A stretch of 33,520 nt of DNA from an uncultured Lachnospiraceae bacterium (GTDB lineage Bacteria > Bacillota > Clostridia > Lachnospirales > Lachnospiraceae), in contig CAJKQE010000021.1 of assembly GCA_905201915.1 (NCBI GenBank), positions 1 to 33,520 on the forward strand, given 5' to 3'. Below, in pieces: positions 1 through 8,385 of this stretch; within the stretch, counting starts at the first letter, position 1, and each line of letters opens with the position of its first letter. Below the pieces are notes generated by a model. It worked only from the letters and a program-made list of their open reading frames with translations. It did no database searches and was not told the origin of the DNA. The translations under genes were made by a program, and so were the position numbers.

Positions 1-1092
1 CTCATAAATTTTGTAATTGCGTTTTGTAAGTTGTTCTAAAGCCTGTTTTAAGGCATCTTCTTCATAGAATTCGATTTTTAATACACCATCTTCAAATTCT
101 CTGTTATGAAGAATGCCGATATTTTTAATACTGATATTATTCATAGAAAGGATGGTTGCAATTGTTGCAATAGAGCCTGTTTCATCAATAATATCACAGT
201 AAAGTGCAAAATCTTTTTTTATTGGTCCACTAGGAACGTCACTGAAAGAATTACGATATTCTTTGGATTGTGCAAACATGTCGTAAAGTCCGCCGGCATC
301 CTTTTGGTCTACTAAATATTTTGCCTGTACAATCAAACGTATGTATTCATCTAAAACTTTTGAAATATGTTCTGGATTTTCCAGACAAATCTGCTGCCAC
401 ATATATGGAGAAGAAGATGCAATACGGGTAATATCTTTAAAACCTCCGGCTGCAATCGTTTTCATGTGTTCCAGTGGTGAATCCAGCTTTTTCACTAGAT
501 TTACAAGAGACGCTGCCACAATATGAGGAAGGTGGCTGATTGCCGCAGTAATAAAATCATGTTCGTCCCAGGTTAAAATCATAGGCAAAGCGCCAATGGA
601 AGTTATCAATTCTGTATATTTTCCTATTTTATCAAGACCTACCTCTTCAGAGGGGGTAAGAATATAGTAGGCATTTTCAATTAAATGGTCAGTAGAATGT
701 TCGTATCCCATGTTTTCGCTTCCTGCCATGGGATGTCCTCCAATGAAATTGTAAGCCATGTCAAGTTCTGTAACTTTTCGATGAATTTCTCCTTTTACAC
801 TGCCCACATCTGTAAGAATACAACTGGGGCGGATTACCTGTTTTAACCATGGAAGGCATTCAATATTGTAATCTACTGTAGCGCATAAAAAGATATAGTC
901 GCAAAGCGCAAAGCGTGGATCATGCTCATTACAGGGAATGTCCACAATTCCGTCAAAAACCGCATCTTTCAAAGTATCTGTTGTGCGGTTGTAAGCGATA
1001 ATCTGATAATCGGGATGAAATTTTCGTATTGCTTTTGCAATGGAGCCGCCAATAAGCCCCAGACCAATAAAACCAATAGTTGTGGTTTCCAT
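1..1092 (-). CDS. tyrA: Prephenate dehydrogenase with C-terminal ACT domain (3' end beyond window)
   Basis: Oxidatively decarboxylates prephenate to 4-hydroxyphenylpyruvate in tyrosine synthesis. The minus-strand translation is open for all 364 codons to the window edge, so the C-terminus is missing. It starts METTTIGFIGLGLIGGSIAK, with a Rossmann GxGxxG at residues 10-15, continues through the TyrA core (GGHPMAGSE, then HLPHIVAASL) and ends in an ACT-type regulatory region (DETGSIATIATILSMNNISI), which suggests feedback control by tyrosine. The start at 1092 is supported by AGGAG about 11 bases upstream and by a TTGACA-17-TAAAAT promoter. Its upstream side is divergent from the EF-G-like gene. 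Family assignment is firm; the allosteric ligand is inferred. Confidence 0.93.
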   Translation of the reverse strand, partial: METTTIGFIGLGLIGGSIAKAIRKFHPDYQIIAYNRTTDTLKDAVFDGIVDIPCNEHDPRFALCDYIFLCATVDYNIECLPWLKQVIRPSCILTDVGSVKGEIHRKVTELDMAYNFIGGHPMAGSENMGYEHSTDHLIENAYYILTPSEEVGLDKIGKYTELITSIGALPMILTWDEHDFITAAISHLPHIVAASLVNLVKKLDSPLEHMKTIAAGGFKDITRIASSSPYMWQQICLENPEHISKVLDEYIRLIVQAKYLVDQKDAGGLYDMFAQSKEYRNSFSDVPSGPIKKDFALYCDIIDETGSIATIATILSMNNISIKNIGILHNREFEDGVLKIEFYEEDALKQALEQLTKRNYKIYE

Positions 1093-1136
1093 ATAGTTCA
1101 ATACTCCTTCTAATTAAAATGCTGTCAAACAGTATC

Positions 1137-1165
1137 ATTTTATGACAGGTTTTTGTAATTGTCAA
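1137..1165 (-). promoter_or_regulatory. Sigma-A type promoter for tyrA
   Basis: On the minus strand, TTGACA (1160-1165) and TAAAAT (1137-1142) are separated by 17 bases and lie about 45 bases before the tyrA start. It is back to back with the rightward promoter at 1224. Confidence 0.6.
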
Positions 1166-1223
1166 TTCTATCGATGTGTTCAGATATGAGAAGAAAAAAA
1201 CTTGTTTAATTTGAATAAAATAC

Positions 1224-1252
1224 TTGAAATATATCAATTTTTTTAGTAAAAT
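1224..1252 (+). promoter_or_regulatory. Sigma-A type promoter for the EF-G-like gene
   Basis: TTGAAA (1224-1229), a 17-base spacer and TAAAAT (1247-1252) lie 31 bases before the ATG at 1284. The ribosome binding site GGGAGG follows at about 1270. Confidence 0.55.
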
Positions 1253-1283
1253 ATATACATAATATATTTGGGAGGTATTACAT

Positions 1284-3371
1284 ATGGACGTTTTTAGAAC
1301 CGACAGAATTAGAAATGTGGTCCTGCTCGGCCATGGGGGTGCCGGAAAAACAAGTCTGGCAGAGGCAATGGCTTATTTATCAGGTATTACAAGCCGATTA
1401 GGAAAGGTAACAGATGGCAACACAATTAGTGATTTTGATAAAGAAGAAATAAAGAGAAAATTTTCAATTTCTACATCTGTAATTCCAGTTGAATGGGGAA
1501 AAGTAAAAATTAATGTATTGGATACTCCGGGCTATTTTGACTTTGTGGGGGAAGTCGAAGAAGCAGTAGGAGCGGCTGACGCAGCGATTATCGTTGTTTC
1601 CGGTAAGGACGGTGTTCAGGTAGGAACACAGAAGGCATGGGAGCTGTGCGAGAAATATAATCTTCCAAGAATGTTCTTCGTTACGGAAATGGATATTGAT
1701 GATGTCAGCTATCGTCAGGTGGTAGAGCAGCTTACAGAATTATATGGTAAAAAAATTGCACCATTGCACATGCCAATCAGAGAAGACGGTAAATTTGTGG
1801 GATATGTAAATATCGTAAAACAGGCAGGTCGAAGATATATTGAAAAAGGACAGAAAAAAGAATGTCCTGTTCCGGAATATTTGAATGAATATTTAGACAA
1901 ATATCATGAAACTTTAATAGAATCTGTAGCAGAAATCAGCGAAGAGTTTATGGATCGTTATTTTGCAGGAGAGGAATTTTCTGTAGCAGAAGTTTCAGCT
2001 GCATTAAAAATGAATATTTCTGACGGAAGTATTATTCCGGTATGTATGGGTTCTACTGTTAATATTCAGGGTGTAGCAAACCTTTTAGATGATATCTGCG
2101 GATATTTCCCAAGTCCGGATCAGAAGACCTGTGCAGGTATGAATACAAAGACGAATGAGATTTATCAGGCAAACTACGATTTTACAAAAGCAAAATCTGC
2201 TTATGTATTTAAAACAATTGTAGATCCATTCTTAGGAAAATATTCATTGGTTAAGGTATGCTCCGGTGTTATTAAAGGCGATGATGTTCTCTTTAATGTA
2301 TCAAAAGACTCCGAAGAAAAATTGAATAAACTCTATATTCTGGAAGGTTCTAAACCTGTAGAAGTGGCAGAGCTTCACGCAGGAGATATTGGAGCTATTG
2401 CAAAACTTAGCACAGTAACTACAGGAGATACACTGGCTACAAAGAATACACCAATTCTTTACGGTAAAACAGATATTTCTACTCCTTATACTTACAAACG
2501 TTATCAGACTGTAAATAAGGGTGATGATGATAAAGTATCTCAGGCATTGGCAAAAATGATGCAGGAAGATTTAACTTTGAAAGCTGTTAATGATGCACAA
2601 AATCGTCAGACTTTATTATATGGTATTGGCGAACAGCATCTTGACATTGTAGTAAGTAAATTAAAAGAACGTTATAAAGTAGATATTGTTTTATCTGAGC
2701 CTAAGGTTCCTTTTAAAGAAACTATTCGTAAAAAATCAGATGTGGAATACAAATACAAAAAACAGTCCGGCGGACATGGACAGTATGGTCATGTAAAAAT
2801 GACATTTGAACCATCCGGCGATTTGGAAACTCCTTATGTGTTTGAACAGACCGTTGTAGGCGGAGCAGTTCCGAAGAATTACTTCCCGGCAGTAGAAAAG
2901 GGTATTCAGGAGTCTGTATTGAAAGGCCCTGTTGCTTCTTATCCGGTAGTGGGTGTGAAAGCTACTTTATATGACGGTTCTTACCATCCGGTAGACTCCT
3001 CTGAAATGGCATTTAAAACAGCAGCTATTCAGGCATTTAAGAAAGGATTTATGGAAGCATCTCCTGTACTGTTAGAGCCAATTGTGTCTATGAAGGTAAG
3101 CGTACTGGATAAATTTACCGGAGATGTTATGGGTGATTTGAACAAGAGAAGAGGTCGTGTACTGGGTATGAATCCAGATACAACACGGAAAGGATATACA
3201 GTTGTAGAAGCAGATGTACCAATGCTTTCCATTTACGGATATTCTACAGACCTTCGTTCTATGACAGGAGGAAGTGGTGAATTTTCTTATGAATTTGCCC
3301 GCTATGAGCAAGCACCTTCTGATATTCAGGAAAAAGAAATTGCAGCTCGTGCAAAAGCAGAAGATGAATAA
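1284..3371 (+). CDS. Elongation factor G-like translational GTPase (EF-G2 type)
   Basis: A 695-aa protein with full EF-G architecture: GTPase domain, domain II, and domains III-V, including the domain IV segment around SGGHGQYGHVKM. The P-loop is GHGGAGKT (residues 16-23). Three canonical EF-G features differ. The switch I RGITI segment is replaced by RKFSIS (about 58-63). The DTPGH motif is DTPGY (80-84), so the GTPase histidine is a tyrosine. The G4 NKxD motif is TEMD (134-137). These changes fit the divergent EF-G2-like paralogues rather than the main FusA, which normally lies with the rpsL-rpsG-tuf genes. Its cellular role is unknown to me. It has its own promoter and terminator and is therefore probably monocistronic. 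Confidence 0.85.
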   Translation: MDVFRTDRIRNVVLLGHGGAGKTSLAEAMAYLSGITSRLGKVTDGNTISDFDKEEIKRKFSISTSVIPVEWGKVKINVLDTPGYFDFVGEVEEAVGAADAAIIVVSGKDGVQVGTQKAWELCEKYNLPRMFFVTEMDIDDVSYRQVVEQLTELYGKKIAPLHMPIREDGKFVGYVNIVKQAGRRYIEKGQKKECPVPEYLNEYLDKYHETLIESVAEISEEFMDRYFAGEEFSVAEVSAALKMNISDGSIIPVCMGSTVNIQGVANLLDDICGYFPSPDQKTCAGMNTKTNEIYQANYDFTKAKSAYVFKTIVDPFLGKYSLVKVCSGVIKGDDVLFNVSKDSEEKLNKLYILEGSKPVEVAELHAGDIGAIAKLSTVTTGDTLATKNTPILYGKTDISTPYTYKRYQTVNKGDDDKVSQALAKMMQEDLTLKAVNDAQNRQTLLYGIGEQHLDIVVSKLKERYKVDIVLSEPKVPFKETIRKKSDVEYKYKKQSGGHGQYGHVKMTFEPSGDLETPYVFEQTVVGGAVPKNYFPAVEKGIQESVLKGPVASYPVVGVKATLYDGSYHPVDSSEMAFKTAAIQAFKKGFMEASPVLLEPIVSMKVSVLDKFTGDVMGDLNKRRGRVLGMNPDTTRKGYTVVEADVPMLSIYGYSTDLRSMTGGSGEFSYEFARYEQAPSDIQEKEIAARAKAEDE

Positions 3372-3392
3372 TTAAAAGATAGAAAATTCAAG

Positions 3393-3437
3393 AAGAAAGT
3401 TCTGGCAGTATAAGTTGTCAGAACTTTCTTTGATTTA
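3393..3437 (+). terminator. Intrinsic terminator after the EF-G-like gene
   Basis: A 12-bp perfect stem (AAGAAAGTTCTG at 3393-3404 with CAGAACTTTCTT at 3419-3430) has a 14-base loop and is followed by a short T-rich stretch. Confidence 0.75.
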
Positions 3438-3461
3438 CAACTGAATTTATTCTTTACACTG

Positions 3462-3490
3462 TTGTAACTATAGGGAAAGAATGTTACAAT
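3462..3490 (+). promoter_or_regulatory. Sigma-A type promoter for the membrane-anchored protein gene
   Basis: TTGTAA (3462-3467), a 17-base spacer and TACAAT (3485-3490) lie about 65 bases before the preferred ATG at 3555. Confidence 0.5.
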
Positions 3491-3554
3491 ACTGAACAAA
3501 GAATTTCGCAATTGAAATTCTTTGCAAATTTGCTTGGAAAGGTTGGTAGAGCGT

Positions 3555-5228
3555 ATGAAAAAAATTGCAGCAGGACTTGGTATACTGCTTCTGGCATTTG
3601 TTTATTATTACATTACATTGCCGGCAATTAATATTCACGAAAGTGGATTTTGGTTTTTTCTTGGTACAGTAGTTGTTTTACTGTTAGTAATTTATGCTAT
3701 TCGTAAAAAACTTCGTAGTCCACAGGAAATTAAAAGCAGTAAAGTCATGAAAGCGGGAATGTTTTTAATTCTTGCAATTATTGTTGTTTATGGTGTGGGA
3801 ACATTATTATCTTCTCCTATTATTAATGCGAAAAAATATCAGCAATTAGTAGCACCGGAAGAAAGAGATTTTACAGAGGATATTAAAGAAATCAGTTATG
3901 ATCAAATACCTCTTTTGGACAAAGATTCTGCAGAACTTCTGGGAAACAGAAAAATGGGAAGTATGGTAGATATGGTGTCCCAGTTTGAAGTAAGCGGATT
4001 ATATTCACAGATTAACTATCAGGGACAGCCATATCGTGTTACACCTCTCGTATATGCCAGCGGAATTAAATGGCTGACAAATCAGAAAGAGGGAATTCCT
4101 GCATATATTCGAATTGATATGGCAACACAGAATACAGAGCTGGTAAAACTGGACAAACCAATTAAATATTCAGAGTCAGAATATTTTAACCGCAATATTT
4201 ATCGTCATCTGCGTTTTAAATATCCTACTTATATGTTTGACCAGCTAAGTTTTGAAATTGATGATGAAGGAACACCATACTGGATTTGCCCTGTAAAGAA
4301 ATTTAACATCGGTTTATTCGGAGGTCAGACTATTGGCAGAGTGGTACTTTGTAATGCGCAGACAGGTGAAACAACGGATTATAAAATTGAGGATTGTCCA
4401 CAGTGGGTAGACCGTGCATATCCGGCAGATTTACTTTTAGAGCTTTATAACTATCACGGAATGTTGAAAAATGGTTTCTTGAACAGTGTTTTAGGACAGA
4501 AAGGTTGTCTGAAAACAACAGATGGTAATAACTATCTGGCTTTGGATGATGATGTATGGGTATATACCGGTGTAACATCTGTAAGTGGTGATAAATCGAA
4601 TGTAGGATTTGTATTGATGAACCAGAGAACTATGGAAACAAGATATTATGTTTGTGATGGCGCTCAGGAACGTTCTGCTATGGATTCTGCAGAAGGTCAG
4701 GTACAGAACTTGAAATATCAGGCAGCGTTTCCACTGCTTTTGAATATTTCTAATCAGCCAACATATTTTATGGCATTGAAAGATGGTGCAGGACTTGTAA
4801 AGAAATATGCTATGGTAAACGTACAGAAATATCAAACTGTTGCTATCGGAGATACGGTTGCAGAATGTGAGAAGAATTATGAAAAACTGCTGGCGGATCA
4901 TGGTATTGCGTCAGGTGCGGACACAGAAAGCGATATCTCCATGACAGGAACTATTGAAAAGATGGCACAGGCAGTTATTGAAGGAAACTCTCATTTTTAT
5001 ATTACACTGGGCGGTGAAGGCGCAGCAGTAACAGGACTGGAAGCCGGACAGACCGAGCAGAAATTTATTTTCGATATTCCGGTGACAGAATATCCGGAAA
5101 TTGTAGGTTATGATATTGGCGATACTTTGACAGTACACTTTATTCCGGGAGAGCCTATTTCCATAGTAACAGCTCTGGGTGATAAAAAACCGGAGACAGG
5201 GGTTGACAAAAAAGAAACCACTGAGTAA
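3555..5228 (+). CDS. Membrane-anchored protein of unknown function
   Basis: A 557-aa protein that I do not recognise as a named family. The N-terminus carries three hydrophobic segments (about residues 5-25, 33-50 and 68-90). A long, largely hydrophilic domain follows, with many Tyr/Trp/Gly positions and no obvious catalytic motif. It is probably an extracytoplasmic domain held by the membrane segments. I prefer the ATG at 3555 (MKKIAAGLGILLL) over the in-frame TTG at 3522, because the extra 11 residues are hydrophilic and atypical and GGAAAGG precedes the ATG. The end of the gene contains the promoter that serves the leuS T-box. The gene is flanked by a terminator upstream and is probably transcribed alone. 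Confidence 0.75.
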   Translation: MKKIAAGLGILLLAFVYYYITLPAINIHESGFWFFLGTVVVLLLVIYAIRKKLRSPQEIKSSKVMKAGMFLILAIIVVYGVGTLLSSPIINAKKYQQLVAPEERDFTEDIKEISYDQIPLLDKDSAELLGNRKMGSMVDMVSQFEVSGLYSQINYQGQPYRVTPLVYASGIKWLTNQKEGIPAYIRIDMATQNTELVKLDKPIKYSESEYFNRNIYRHLRFKYPTYMFDQLSFEIDDEGTPYWICPVKKFNIGLFGGQTIGRVVLCNAQTGETTDYKIEDCPQWVDRAYPADLLLELYNYHGMLKNGFLNSVLGQKGCLKTTDGNNYLALDDDVWVYTGVTSVSGDKSNVGFVLMNQRTMETRYYVCDGAQERSAMDSAEGQVQNLKYQAAFPLLLNISNQPTYFMALKDGAGLVKKYAMVNVQKYQTVAIGDTVAECEKNYEKLLADHGIASGADTESDISMTGTIEKMAQAVIEGNSHFYITLGGEGAAVTGLEAGQTEQKFIFDIPVTEYPEIVGYDIGDTLTVHFIPGEPISIVTALGDKKPETGVDKKETTE

Positions 5229-5231
5229 AAT
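5203..5231 (+). promoter_or_regulatory. Sigma-A type promoter for the leuS T-box leader
   Basis: TTGACA (5203-5208), a 17-base spacer and TAAAAT (5226-5231) lie inside the last codons and stop codon of the upstream gene. Transcription would start about 8 bases later, just at the T-box. Confidence 0.65.
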
Positions 5232-5239
5232 ATGTATAG

Positions 5240-5500
5240 TTTCATACAGATAGACGTAGATGAGGAGTATTAAGAAAAACTGCGTATAAAGAGAGCTGCC
5301 GTCTGGTGCAAGGCAGATACGTAAGATTCCCAACTCGCCTCGGAGTTCCCGAATTGAACAGTTTTTTAACTTTAAGTAGATTTGGGCGGGATTTCCCGTT
5401 ATAGAAAAATGAGTGCACAGATAAGTATCTGTGAATTAGAGTGGTACCGCGGAATTTAAGCCCTTTCGTCTCTGAATCAGGAGATGAGAGGGCTTTTTAG
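5240..5500 (+). ncRNA. T-box riboswitch, leucine-specific, controlling leuS
   Basis: Uncharged leucine tRNA is expected to bind this leader and stabilise an antiterminator, so that leuS is transcribed when leucine is scarce. The antiterminator T-box AGAGTGGTACCGCGG lies at 5438-5452. Its TGGT bulge would pair with a tRNA ending ACCA, as leucine tRNA does. Upstream is a Stem I region with GGTG in the apical part. A CTC triplet at 5334-5336 in the AACTCGCC context is the likely specifier (Leu). The leader ends in a terminator at 5458-5500. Class is firm; the specifier position is read by eye and is less certain. Confidence 0.9.
5458..5500 (+). terminator. T-box attenuator terminator before leuS
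   Basis: GCCCTTTCGTCTC pairs with GAGATGAGAGGGC across a short loop, with G-U wobbles, and is followed by TTTTTAGTTTT. Its 5' arm begins right after the T-box sequence, as expected for mutually exclusive antiterminator and terminator folds. Confidence 0.85.
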
Positions 5501-5548
5501 TTTTATAGGAAATTGCGTCCTAATTTTACAATACAGGAGGAAAAGAAA

Positions 5549-7963
5549 ATGGCAGTACCTTATAATCATAAGGCGATTGAGCAGAAATGGCGTAAAAACT
5601 GGGAAGAAAACCCGGTAAATGTTGATGATGGCAAAAAACCAAAATATTATTGTCTGGATATGTTCCCATATCCTTCAGGAAATGGTCTTCATGTAGGACA
5701 CTGGAGAGGTTATGTAATCTCTGATGTATGGAGTCGTTTTAAAATGATGCAGGGATATTATTTAATTCATCCAATGGGCTGGGATGCTTTTGGACTTCCC
5801 GCAGAGAACTATGCAATTAAAATGGGTGTTCATCCTTCTAAATCCACGGCAGAAAATGTAGAGAATTTCAAAAGACAGTTAAATGATATTTCTGCTATTT
5901 ACGATTGGGATAGAGAAGTTAATACTACAGATCCGGAATTCTATAAATGGACACAGTGGATTTTTGTAAAAATGTTTAAAGAGGGTCTGGCTTATGAGAA
6001 AGAGTTCCCAATTAACTGGTGTCCTTCCTGTAAAACAGGTCTTGCAAATGAAGAAGTTGTAAATGGTAAATGTGAACGCTGTGGCGCAGAAGTGACAAAG
6101 AAAAACCTGCGTCAGTGGATGCTGAAAATTACAAAATATGCAGATCGTTTATTAAATGATTTGGATAAATTAGATTGGCCTGAAAAAGTTAAGAAAATGC
6201 AGGCAGAATGGATTGGAAAATCTTATGGTGCAGAAGTTCAGTTCCCGGTAGAAGGAAAAGACGAAAAAATTACAGTTTACACTACAAGACCAGATACACT
6301 TCATGGTGCAACCTTTATGGTATTGGCTCCGGAACATGCTATGGCAAAGGAACTGGCTACTGATGAAACAAGAGAAGCCGTAGAAAAATATATTTACGAC
6401 GCTTCTATGAAATCTAACGTAGACCGTCTTCAGGACAAAGAAAAAACAGGTGTGTTTACAGGAAGCTATGCAATTAACCCATTAAATGGCAAAAAAACTC
6501 CAATCTGGTTATCTGATTATGTATTGGCTGACTATGGTACAGGCGCAATTATGTGCGTACCGGCTCATGATGACCGTGACTTTGAATTCGCGAAAAAATT
6601 CGATATTCCGATTATTCAGGTTATTGCAAAAGATGGAAAAGAAATCGAAAACATGACAGAAGCATATACAGAAGCTTCCGGAACCATGATTAATTCCGGT
6701 GAATGGAACGGAATGGAGTCAGCTGTTCTGAAAAAAGAAGCTCCTGAAATGATTGAAAAAATGGGTATTGGACGTAAAACTGTAAACTTTAAGTTACGTG
6801 ACTGGGTATTCTCCCGTCAGCGTTACTGGGGTGAACCAATTCCGATTATTCACTGTCCAAACTGCGGTAATGTGCCTGTTCCGGAAGATCAGCTTCCATT
6901 GACACTGCCGGATGTAGAATCTTATGAACCAACAGGTACAGGAGAATCACCATTGGCAGGTATTGAAGAATGGGTAAACACTACTTGTCCATGCTGTGGA
7001 GCACCTGCGAAGAGAGAAACAAATACTATGCCTCAGTGGGCTGGTTCTTCCTGGTATTTCCTGCGTTATGTAGATAATAAAAATACAGAAGAATTAGTTT
7101 CTAAGGAAAAAGCGCAGAAATATCTTCCGGTAGATATGTATATCGGTGGTGTAGAACATGCGGTACTGCATCTTCTGTATTCTCGTTTTTACACAAAATT
7201 CTTGTACGATATTGGTGTGGTTGATTTTGATGAACCATTCCAGAAACTGTTTAATCAGGGTATGATTACAGGTAAAAATGGTATCAAGATGAGTAAATCA
7301 AAAGGAAACGTTGTTTCTCCTGATGATTTGGTAAGAGACTACGGATGTGATGCATTAAGACTTTACGAATTATTCGTAGGTCCACCGGAATTAGATGCAG
7401 AATGGGATGACAGAGGTATTGATGGTGTATACCGCTTTATCAACCGTTTCTGGAAACTGGCTATGGACAGTAAGGAAGCAAATGTTGCAGAGACAAAAGA
7501 AATGGTAAAAATGCGTCATAAACTTGTTTATGAGATTACACAGCGTCTGGAAAGCTTCAGCCTGAATACAGTTATTTCCGGATTTATGGAATATAATAAC
7601 AAGCTGATTGATATGGCGAAAAAAGAAGGTGGAATAGACAAAGCAACCATTGAAGCCTTTGTACAGCTTTTAGCTCCGTTTGCACCTCATGTGTCAGAAG
7701 AATTATGGCAGGAATATGGTCATACAGATTCTGTGTTCCATACACAGTGGCCAACAGCAGATGAAGATGCTATGAAAGATGATGAAATTGAAGTTCCTGT
7801 TCAGATTAACGGAAAGACAAAAATTGTAATTTCCATCAGTGCAGAAGCAACAAAAGAAGAAGCGATTGAAGCAGGTAAAGCAGCAATTGCAGATAAATTG
7901 ACAGGAAATATTGTAAAGGAAATTTATGTTCCGAAGAAAATTATTAATATTGTCATGAAGTAA
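5549..7963 (+). CDS. leuS: Leucyl-tRNA synthetase
   Basis: Attaches leucine to tRNA-Leu in the cytoplasm; an 804-aa class I enzyme of normal bacterial length. The HIGH motif is HVGH (residues 48-51) after MFPYPSGNG, and the KMSKS loop is intact at 580-584. Two Cys pairs (CPSC at 158-161, then CERC) form the zinc insert, and a second pair of Cys pairs (CPNC...CPCC) lies further on. The CP1 editing domain contains the expected TTRPDTLHGATF segment. The ATG at 5549 is chosen because AGGAGG sits 8 bases before it; an upstream in-frame start at 5513 lies next to the attenuator and lacks a binding site. Expression is governed by the T-box leader. Confidence 0.98.
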   Translation: MAVPYNHKAIEQKWRKNWEENPVNVDDGKKPKYYCLDMFPYPSGNGLHVGHWRGYVISDVWSRFKMMQGYYLIHPMGWDAFGLPAENYAIKMGVHPSKSTAENVENFKRQLNDISAIYDWDREVNTTDPEFYKWTQWIFVKMFKEGLAYEKEFPINWCPSCKTGLANEEVVNGKCERCGAEVTKKNLRQWMLKITKYADRLLNDLDKLDWPEKVKKMQAEWIGKSYGAEVQFPVEGKDEKITVYTTRPDTLHGATFMVLAPEHAMAKELATDETREAVEKYIYDASMKSNVDRLQDKEKTGVFTGSYAINPLNGKKTPIWLSDYVLADYGTGAIMCVPAHDDRDFEFAKKFDIPIIQVIAKDGKEIENMTEAYTEASGTMINSGEWNGMESAVLKKEAPEMIEKMGIGRKTVNFKLRDWVFSRQRYWGEPIPIIHCPNCGNVPVPEDQLPLTLPDVESYEPTGTGESPLAGIEEWVNTTCPCCGAPAKRETNTMPQWAGSSWYFLRYVDNKNTEELVSKEKAQKYLPVDMYIGGVEHAVLHLLYSRFYTKFLYDIGVVDFDEPFQKLFNQGMITGKNGIKMSKSKGNVVSPDDLVRDYGCDALRLYELFVGPPELDAEWDDRGIDGVYRFINRFWKLAMDSKEANVAETKEMVKMRHKLVYEITQRLESFSLNTVISGFMEYNNKLIDMAKKEGGIDKATIEAFVQLLAPFAPHVSEELWQEYGHTDSVFHTQWPTADEDAMKDDEIEVPVQINGKTKIVISISAEATKEEAIEAGKAAIADKLTGNIVKEIYVPKKIINIVMK

Positions 7964-8093
7964 GCCATGCGAATAGAAATGAGACAGTCCTCCCTATGCT
8001 TGCATAAAGGGAGGACTGTCGTTTTCTATTCATAGGGCGACGCCCGTCAACCGACATGAAGCAGAGCGAAATGGAGGTTGATCGCATGGCTTA
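7961..8093 (+). repeat. Nested inverted-repeat element after leuS
   Basis: A perfect 12-bp inverted repeat, TAAGCCATGCGA (7961-7972, including the leuS stop codon) and TCGCATGGCTTA (8082-8093), encloses three further stems. These are the terminator hairpin extended by AATAGAAA/TTTCTATT (7972-7979 with 8023-8030), the small hairpin GGGC-GAC-GCCC (8035-8045), and GTCAACC/GGTTGAT (8046-8052 with 8076-8082, one G-U pair). The whole could fold as a multibranched junction. It may be a dispersed palindromic repeat or the scar of an insertion. I see no second copy in this window. Confidence 0.7.
7983..8030 (+). terminator. Intrinsic terminator of leuS
   Basis: A 13-bp perfect stem, GACAGTCCTCCCT (7983-7995) with AGGGAGGACTGTC (8008-8020), has a 12-base loop and is followed by GTTTTCTATT. 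The stem is lengthened by AATAGAAA/TTTCTATT beyond a small internal loop. Confidence 0.85.
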
Positions 8094-8196
8094 TGTAGGA
8101 GTGTTATGTTTACAGAATAAAGTGCTTGGAAATATTGAAAAGTTCGCTGAAAATCAAGGTTTACGGACATTTTTCTTCAAAGAAAGGGTATCATAG
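8056..8196 (+). CDS. Possible 46-aa ORF inside the post-leuS element (doubtful)
   Basis: Reads MKQSEMEVDRMAYVGVLCLQ and continues for 46 aa. An internal ATG at 8086 has GGAGG at 8073-8077, about 8 bases upstream. The N-terminal part is encoded by the inverted-repeat arms, so its coding potential may be accidental. It has no recognisable domain and stands alone in a 420-base stretch without another gene. Confidence 0.2.
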   Translation: MKQSEMEVDRMAYVGVLCLQNKVLGNIEKFAENQGLRTFFFKERVS

Positions 8197-8229
8197 AATA
8201 CCGCAAAATATCGTAACAGATTTTTAAAA

Positions 8230-8271
8230 TGGAGTAAATTTGGAGTAAAGATTGAAAGAAAATGGAGTAAA
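8230..8271 (+). repeat. Three phased TGGAGTAAA repeats
   Basis: Identical 9-mers occur at 8230-8238, 8241-8249 and 8263-8271. Their starts are 11 and 22 bases apart, so all three lie on about the same face of the helix. Such phasing suits a DNA-binding protein, for example at the edge of an integrated element. There is no direct evidence of function. Confidence 0.45.
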
Positions 8272-8282
8272 TATTTCAAAAA

Positions 8283-8332
8283 GACATTAGAGGAATGACG
8301 CAGATAGTAGAGATATTGTCTGCGTTATTTTT
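8283..8332 (+). repeat. 50-bp hairpin repeat, copy A
   Basis: This matches copy B at 9828-9877 at 45 of 50 positions. It contains TGACGCAGA/TCTGCGTTA arms followed by TTATTTTT, so it resembles an intrinsic terminator. It ends 53 bases before the PD-(D/E)XK-like gene. In one frame both copies encode similar peptides, so an origin as a coding remnant is also possible. Confidence 0.6.
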
Positions 8333-8385
8333 AACAGAGATAGCGTGGACAATTTTAAATTTAAGATTAAGGAAGTGAAACAGAT

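Noticed and set aside
1284..3371. Tetracycline ribosomal protection protein (TetM-like)
   Set aside because: The domain IV and C-terminal signature of TetM/TetO proteins is not seen, and the N-terminal GHGGAGKT and EF-G layout fit the EF-G2 group better.
8230..8300. Intact recombinase C-terminus (FLKWSKFGVKIERKWSKYFK reading)
   Set aside because: The frame is closed by a stop only about 35 codons upstream, has no start codon, and shows no catalytic Arg-His-Arg-Tyr residues; at most it is a remnant.
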